Positions 59,747-64,000 of a DNA stretch of 64,000 bases are shown here, in pieces. Every line of letters starts with the position of its first letter. The stretch's first letter is position 1. The stretch lies in contig NZ_MKKY01000091.1 in assembly GCF_002091955.1 (NCBI RefSeq), forward strand, positions 315,001 to 379,000, given 5' to 3'. The position numbers were made by a program, and so were the translations under genes. The DNA comes from Rhodococcus sp. 1168. Lineage in GTDB: Bacteria; Actinomycetota; Actinomycetes; Mycobacteriales; Mycobacteriaceae. Below the pieces are notes generated by a model. The model made no database searches. It saw only the letters and a list, made by a program, of their open reading frames with translations, and was not told the origin of the DNA.

Positions 59747-62407
59747 TCACAGCTCACGCAGGACAGTGATCGCCGGACGACGTGCACCTCGTATGGTTGC
59801 GGCGCTGACCACGGCGAGCGCGAAGATGCTGAGGCCGCCGACTCCGGTCACATAAATCCACGGGACAGTAATCGAGGCCGGTGGTGGGTCGAAGACACCG
59901 GTGAGGACCTCGATCAGCATGACGGACAAAGCGGCGCCGGTAACTGCACCGGCGAGGAGTCCCAAACAGGTGAGGATGACGGCTTCACCGAGGATGAACG
60001 CGCGCAGATGGCGTCCTGAGCCACCCAACGCGGTCAGGATGGCAAAGGTGCGGCGGCGCTCGGCCAAACCGAGCGCGAACACGAGTCCCCCCGCACTCAC
60101 GGCGAGGACAAGCGCGAACACGAGTTCGACGCGAGTGAGTCCGGCAAGATCGACGGAGGTCAGGCTGGACCCGACCGTGTTGCGCATTGTGCCGATATCG
60201 GTGACGGTGGCGCCAGTTCCGACGAGCGCTCTGGTGCGTGCAGCCACTGCGCCGACATCGCGGCCGCCCGTGTCGAGAAGGAACGCACCGACTGCGTCAG
60301 TGCCGGTCTGCGCAGCGATAAAAGTGGAATTGGCGACAAAAAAGCTGTCTTTCGGTGCGGTCGGAAATTCGCTGACAACTCCGACGTAGCGGAAGGCAAC
60401 GTTTTTCGGTTGATGGGTGATGGCGTCGGTAAGCCGCAGGGTGAGCGGATCACCGAGGTTGAGTTGATAGTCCTTGACCGTTTCAGTGGAAACAAGGACG
60501 GAGTCCGGCTTTGCGGCGAGAGTCGCCATCGCATCGACGGCAGTACTGCCGGGAAAGTACGAGTCTTGCAGTGCCGTCGCGCGGGTGATGGTGGCTGGGT
60601 TGACACCGTAGAGGTCCTGAAGGTCGGTCCCGACGTAGGCGAAACGGTGCTGTATTGGTTCGACCGTCCGCACGCCGACCACGCCCGCCAGTTGCGCAGC
60701 GTCGACCGGGACGGCGTTGCTATCAGGGACAACTGTGACGGTGACGTCCGCACCGTTGGTCAGATGCGCGTCGACTTCGGCTTGCTGACGATAGGTGGCA
60801 TTGAAAGAAGAGGTGGACACTGCGAACGCGATAGCAAGGGCGAGCAGCACGATGGCACGAACCAGTGGTCTCCGTCGCCGCGACATTGCATTTGCCACTG
60901 TCTCGTCCAGACGCCCTGCGATCGGGCGAAGCAGACGGGCGAGAATTCTTCGCCCCGGCCCCAAGAACAGGTCGCCGAGTCGCCAAATCAGCAATGCTGC
61001 CCCGCTCCACAGCAGCGCGGGGCCTACAAAGGCCCAGTAGGACACCGAAATGGTCGAGACCCCTTCGGGTGCGACGACGAGTTGGTAACCCTGGCCGCTC
61101 GTCGCGGTGAATACGAGCCCAGCCGCGATGAGCAGGGCCGCGTCGAATCCATACCGTGCCCAGGTCGGGTACCGAAGCCTGCCGATCACGGCACGCCCAG
61201 AGGCGACGGTGGTTGCACGAAGATCTCGCCGCGCCGGCAACAGGACGGTCGCGGCCGCGATAGAAACCCCAACCACGGCAGGGCCGAGCGAGGAGATCAG
61301 CGCGGTTGTACTGGTGGCCCCGAAACGCGTGACCCCGAAGGCGAGATACCCGGCCAGTGTTGCACCGAACAACCCCACGACGGAGCCGACGACTCCGATG
61401 AAGATCGCTTCTGCAGCGGCGAGCCGCAGTAGCTGTCGGGCTGACGCTCCGCGGGCGCGCAGAAGCGCTTGCTCAGCGCGTCGGCGGCCCGCGCCAGCGG
61501 CGGCGACTGTCGCGGTGACCATCGCCGCCAAGACTGCTCCGGGGACCCCGAGGAACAGGAACAACACCCGGGCGTATGCCGCATCGGCGCGGGCCGCGTC
61601 CAGCACGGTACCGAGGTTGTCGCCGACCACTGCTCCGCCGACGCTACGCGCCTGCAGGTTGTGCGCTGCGCCGGTCACAGTCGTATAAGCGCTGGCGGGG
61701 TCTGCCGGTAACTCGTGTTCCCGCAGTACGTGCACCTGAGTGGCGACCTGATCCGGCCTGGCCTCGGCGAGCGGGTCGAACACCTGGTGCCACTGGGTCT
61801 GCGGCAACAGCAACACGTTATCCGGTGGTGCAACGGGTTGCGCGGTGGCGGGGCTGCCGATCTTCTGAAAAAGCGAGTTCGCCTGGGGGAGATCGACCAC
61901 GCCCGCGATGGTGACGGTTGCTGGGGGCAGACCTACGCGGCCGATTGCGATCGTGTCGCCTTGGGTGGCGTGCAAGTTCGCGGCGGTCTGTTGCGCAAGC
62001 AGCACTCCGGTGTCGGCTCCGATCAGCGAGCGGATCTCGCCGGGAAACAGACTCCGATAGTCGGTGGGCAAGCCGAGGACTACCCCGGGCCCGGTTTTTT
62101 GAGTGCTGGCCCCGGTGGTCGTAGTCAGGCCGGTCGTTTGCGCGTAGCCGACCTGCACACCAGCGCGCACTCCGGGGCTCGTGTCGACCAGTTGCGTTAT
62201 CGCCGCGGGGTCGGCGCCAGGCGTCACCTGGACCTGCCAGTCGACGGACACCCCGCGGACAGCGCGGTCCGTCATTGTGGCCTGGGCACTGCTCAGGAAC
62301 GAGCCGAGGCTGGCGAGCAGCGCTACAGCCACTGCCACTCCGCACGCCGTAGCGAGCAGGCGGGCGGGACGTCGACGGAGCAGACCGCGCAGCCAGCGAA
62401 GCATCAT
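59747..62407 (-). CDS. FtsX-type ABC transporter permease
   Basis: 886 residues. An N-terminal membrane helix and a large extracytoplasmic MacB-like domain (about 40-285) are followed by a three-helix FtsX bundle (about 285-400). A second extracytoplasmic domain (about 540-740) and a final FtsX bundle complete the double-unit permease. This form belongs to MacB/LolC-like systems that move lipids, lipoproteins or peptides by mechanical force. It overlaps the upstream ATPase gene by ATGA. Confidence 0.85.
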   Translation of the reverse strand: MMLRWLRGLLRRRPARLLATACGVAVAVALLASLGSFLSSAQATMTDRAVRGVSVDWQVQVTPGADPAAITQLVDTSPGVRAGVQVGYAQTTGLTTTTGASTQKTGPGVVLGLPTDYRSLFPGEIRSLIGADTGVLLAQQTAANLHATQGDTIAIGRVGLPPATVTIAGVVDLPQANSLFQKIGSPATAQPVAPPDNVLLLPQTQWHQVFDPLAEARPDQVATQVHVLREHELPADPASAYTTVTGAAHNLQARSVGGAVVGDNLGTVLDAARADAAYARVLFLFLGVPGAVLAAMVTATVAAAGAGRRRAEQALLRARGASARQLLRLAAAEAIFIGVVGSVVGLFGATLAGYLAFGVTRFGATSTTALISSLGPAVVGVSIAAATVLLPARRDLRATTVASGRAVIGRLRYPTWARYGFDAALLIAAGLVFTATSGQGYQLVVAPEGVSTISVSYWAFVGPALLWSGAALLIWRLGDLFLGPGRRILARLLRPIAGRLDETVANAMSRRRRPLVRAIVLLALAIAFAVSTSSFNATYRQQAEVDAHLTNGADVTVTVVPDSNAVPVDAAQLAGVVGVRTVEPIQHRFAYVGTDLQDLYGVNPATITRATALQDSYFPGSTAVDAMATLAAKPDSVLVSTETVKDYQLNLGDPLTLRLTDAITHQPKNVAFRYVGVVSEFPTAPKDSFFVANSTFIAAQTGTDAVGAFLLDTGGRDVGAVAARTRALVGTGATVTDIGTMRNTVGSSLTSVDLAGLTRVELVFALVLAVSAGGLVFALGLAERRRTFAILTALGGSGRHLRAFILGEAVILTCLGLLAGAVTGAALSVMLIEVLTGVFDPPPASITVPWIYVTGVGGLSIFALAVVSAATIRGARRPAITVLREL

Positions 62408-63111
62408 CGTGGCTCGCTAGCGGATACCGGCTGGAGGTCGAGCAGGGTGCCATCGCGCATCGTCCATCGGGTCGCCAGTCGCTTCGCGATTTCCGGGTCG
62501 TGGGTGGATACGACCAACGCCGCGCCCAGTTCGTCGGCGGTCTGCAGCATCACATCGAGCACCATCGCGGCGGTCTGGTGATCGAGTTGACCGGTCGGTT
62601 CGTCAGCCAATATCAAGCGCGGTGCCGCTGCCAGCACGCGGGCGACCGCAACACGTTGAGCCTGCCCACCGGAGAGTTCCTCGGGCAGGCTGGTGGCAAG
62701 GTCGCCGATCCCCAGCCGGTCCAACGCGACCCTGGAGCGTTGGGCCGCGTCGGATCGGGTGGTGTCGCCCAGCAGCATCGGAAGCGCAACGTTCTCGGAC
62801 ACGGTCAGTGCGGGGACCAGACTCGGGCCCTGGAAAACCACACCGATTCGGCCCGGCCGAGCCAATGGATGACCGTCGAGGCCAGGCCACGTCACGGTGC
62901 CGGACGAGCTCGATTCCAAGCCCGCCATCACATGTAGCAACGTCGACTTTCCTGACCCCGACGGCCCGGTCACCGCGATCCGGGCGGCCGGCCACACTGT
63001 GCAGGTAACTTCGGCGAGCGTATTCTTTGCGGTGCGGCCAACACCGAACGTACGAGTGAGGTTCTGGCACATCACTAATGGCGATCCTGTGTCGATAGCC
63101 GATGGGTTCAC
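62404..63111 (-). CDS. ABC transporter ATPase (MacB/LolD type)
   Basis: 235 residues with Walker A GPSGSGKST, Q-loop (VFQGPSL), signature LSGGQAQRVAVARV, Walker B LILADEP and H-loop STHDP. It should power the permease encoded downstream. It overlaps that gene and the upstream second ATPase gene by four bases each. Confidence 0.9.
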   Translation of the reverse strand: MNPSAIDTGSPLVMCQNLTRTFGVGRTAKNTLAEVTCTVWPAARIAVTGPSGSGKSTLLHVMAGLESSSSGTVTWPGLDGHPLARPGRIGVVFQGPSLVPALTVSENVALPMLLGDTTRSDAAQRSRVALDRLGIGDLATSLPEELSGGQAQRVAVARVLAAAPRLILADEPTGQLDHQTAAMVLDVMLQTADELGAALVVSTHDPEIAKRLATRWTMRDGTLLDLQPVSASEPR

Positions 63112-63821
63112 GATGTGACCAGTCCGTCGGAGAGCCGGATGAGCCGATGTGCTGTCTCCGCGACGGCTGGGCTGTGGCTGGCTACGAGGATCGCGGCCCC
63201 GCGCTCGGCGTACTCGGTGAGGATCTCGAGCACAGCTGATTCGTTGTCGCTGTCGAGTTCACCGGTGGGTTCGTCGGCCAGGATCACATCGGGATCGTTG
63301 GCCAGCGCCACGGCAAGTCCAGCGCGGGAGAGTTCGCCGCCCGATAGCTCACTCGGATACGCGCTGCCGCGAGCGACTATCCGCAGCGACTGCAGCAGTT
63401 CCGCGACCGGAATCCGATTTCGGCGTCCGACAAGCTGTTGAACCAGCCGAATATTGTCACTGACGGTCAAGTGCGCCAGCAGGTTTCCACTCTGAAACAG
63501 CAGCCCGATGTGTCGGGCACGCAGCCGGGCCCGAACTTGTTCGGATTGGTGGCTCACCCTTCGCCCACCGATCCGCACTGTGCCTCCATCAGGCTCGTCG
63601 AGACCCGCCAGACACGAGAGCAGGGTCGATTTTCCGGACCCGGAAGGGCCGACGACCGCAACTAGTTCACCGCCCCGAAGCTGCAGCGAGACTCCTCGCA
63701 ACGCGAGGACCTCCTCGTCGCCCGAGCGGTAGAAGCGGTACAGCGACGATGCCTGCAGGGCGGCCGGCTGCTCGCCGACGGGCTCGACAGGGTTGCTGTG
63801 GTCCGAGTCGACCACGCTCAT
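63108..63821 (-). CDS. Second ABC transporter ATPase
   Basis: 237 residues with Walker A GPSGSGKSTLL, Q-loop LLFQSGNLL, Walker B VILADEPTGELD and H-loop ASHSP. The signature reads LSGGELSRAGLAVAL instead of the standard LSGGQ-x-QR. It is clearly distinct from the ATPase downstream, suggesting a heterodimer. ATG at 63821 overlaps the stop of the partial gene before it as ATGA. Confidence 0.88.
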   Translation of the reverse strand: MSVVDSDHSNPVEPVGEQPAALQASSLYRFYRSGDEEVLALRGVSLQLRGGELVAVVGPSGSGKSTLLSCLAGLDEPDGGTVRIGGRRVSHQSEQVRARLRARHIGLLFQSGNLLAHLTVSDNIRLVQQLVGRRNRIPVAELLQSLRIVARGSAYPSELSGGELSRAGLAVALANDPDVILADEPTGELDSDNESAVLEILTEYAERGAAILVASHSPAVAETAHRLIRLSDGLVTS

Positions 63822-64000
63822 GGCAACCAGGCAAACGAATCGGTGACCGTGCGCCAAGGATCGACATTGTCCGAACCGTCCGGCGCGGCCAAGGTGAGCA
63901 CAACATCTCGGCCGGATTCAAAGAACTCGTACTGCTCGACAGCCTCGGTCACCGATTTGCCGGTCACCGCACTCGGCGCCGACTGGTCTTGATAAGTGAT
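63818..64000 (-). CDS. C-terminal part of a protein in the ABC operon (5' end outside window)
   Basis: Sixty residues before the stop at 63818 read as a coherent protein end: VTEAVEQYEFFESGRDVVLTL, shortened here to its core, then SDNVDPWRTVTDSFAW. The pattern resembles the extracytoplasmic part of actinobacterial lipoproteins or surface proteins that accompany FtsX-type exporters. It is coupled to the second ATPase gene by ATGA. The N terminus, needed to confirm a signal peptide, is not in the window. Confidence 0.6.
   Translation of the reverse strand: MTYQDQSAPSAVTGKSVTEAVEQYEFFESGRDVVLTLAAPDGSDNVDPWRTVTDSFAWLP

Noticed and set aside
1-64000. CRISPR arrays, insertion sequences or rRNA genes
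   Set aside because: No regularly spaced repeats, transposase motifs or rRNA-like segments were seen on either strand.

Overview
The window comes from a GC-rich actinomycete, most likely Rhodococcus or a close Nocardiaceae relative. The evidence is high GC, frequent GTG starts, GAF-ANTAR and DUF3263 proteins, a fused nitrate reductase/flavoprotein, and actinophage-type early genes. No database search was possible, so family calls rest on motifs and recalled family features.

Region 1 (1 to about 14,690) is the right end of an integrated temperate phage whose left part lies outside the window. About 33 leftward genes run from a Cro-like gene at 11,890 to the left edge, almost all joined by 4-base ATGA/GTGA overlaps. 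They encode an antirepressor, a two-domain GIY-YIG-like protein, an excisionase-type HTH protein, an orphan C5 cytosine methyltransferase, a YqaJ/RecE-like exonuclease with a RecT-like annealing protein, two RusA-like proteins, an endonuclease VII and many small unknowns. A control region with four TGTAAC operator half-sites separates them from a rightward repressor, an ImmA/IrrE protease, a DUF3263 protein and a tyrosine integrase. Just past the integrase lies the 3' part of a tRNA gene with anticodon CAU, marking the attachment site. No structural phage genes are in view.

Region 2 (14,926-32,009) is chromosomal. It holds a secreted or anchored esterase, a universal stress protein, a secreted cupin, a GAF-ANTAR regulator, a PadR-controlled DHA2 efflux pump, a 1,391-residue nitrate reductase fused to a CysJ-like reductase, an isochorismatase-type hydrolase, dapA, a class I methyltransferase, and a block of response regulator, histidine kinase, MHS symporter and TAXI binding protein.

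Region 3 (32,010-54,286) is a Wzx/Wzy-type polysaccharide locus preceded by a perfect CRP-type site. It has two C-methyltransferase-family genes, a sugar-phosphate nucleotidylyltransferase, a PIG-L deacetylase, an epimerase, an RmlC-like epimerase, an initiating phosphoglycosyltransferase, five glycosyltransferases, flippase, polymerase, a Wzz/BY-kinase-like protein that has lost its P-loop, a Tat-type beta-helix lipoprotein, a GNAT enzyme, a pyruvyltransferase and a GSAM-type aminotransferase. Four minus-strand genes are scattered among the plus-strand genes, which suggests mosaic assembly.

Region 4 (54,287-57,018) looks like a decaying membrane electron-transfer operon. It has a truncated apbE with a frameshift in a G7 run, a ferric-reductase-like heme membrane protein, a NuoF-like flavoprotein interrupted by one in-frame TGA where a cysteine is expected, and a ferredoxin.

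Region 5 (57,299-64,000) has a SHOCT membrane protein, a ChrB-like regulator coupled to an MFS transporter behind a perfect palindrome, and an ABC exporter operon with one 886-residue FtsX-type permease, two different ATPases and a partial upstream protein cut by the window end.
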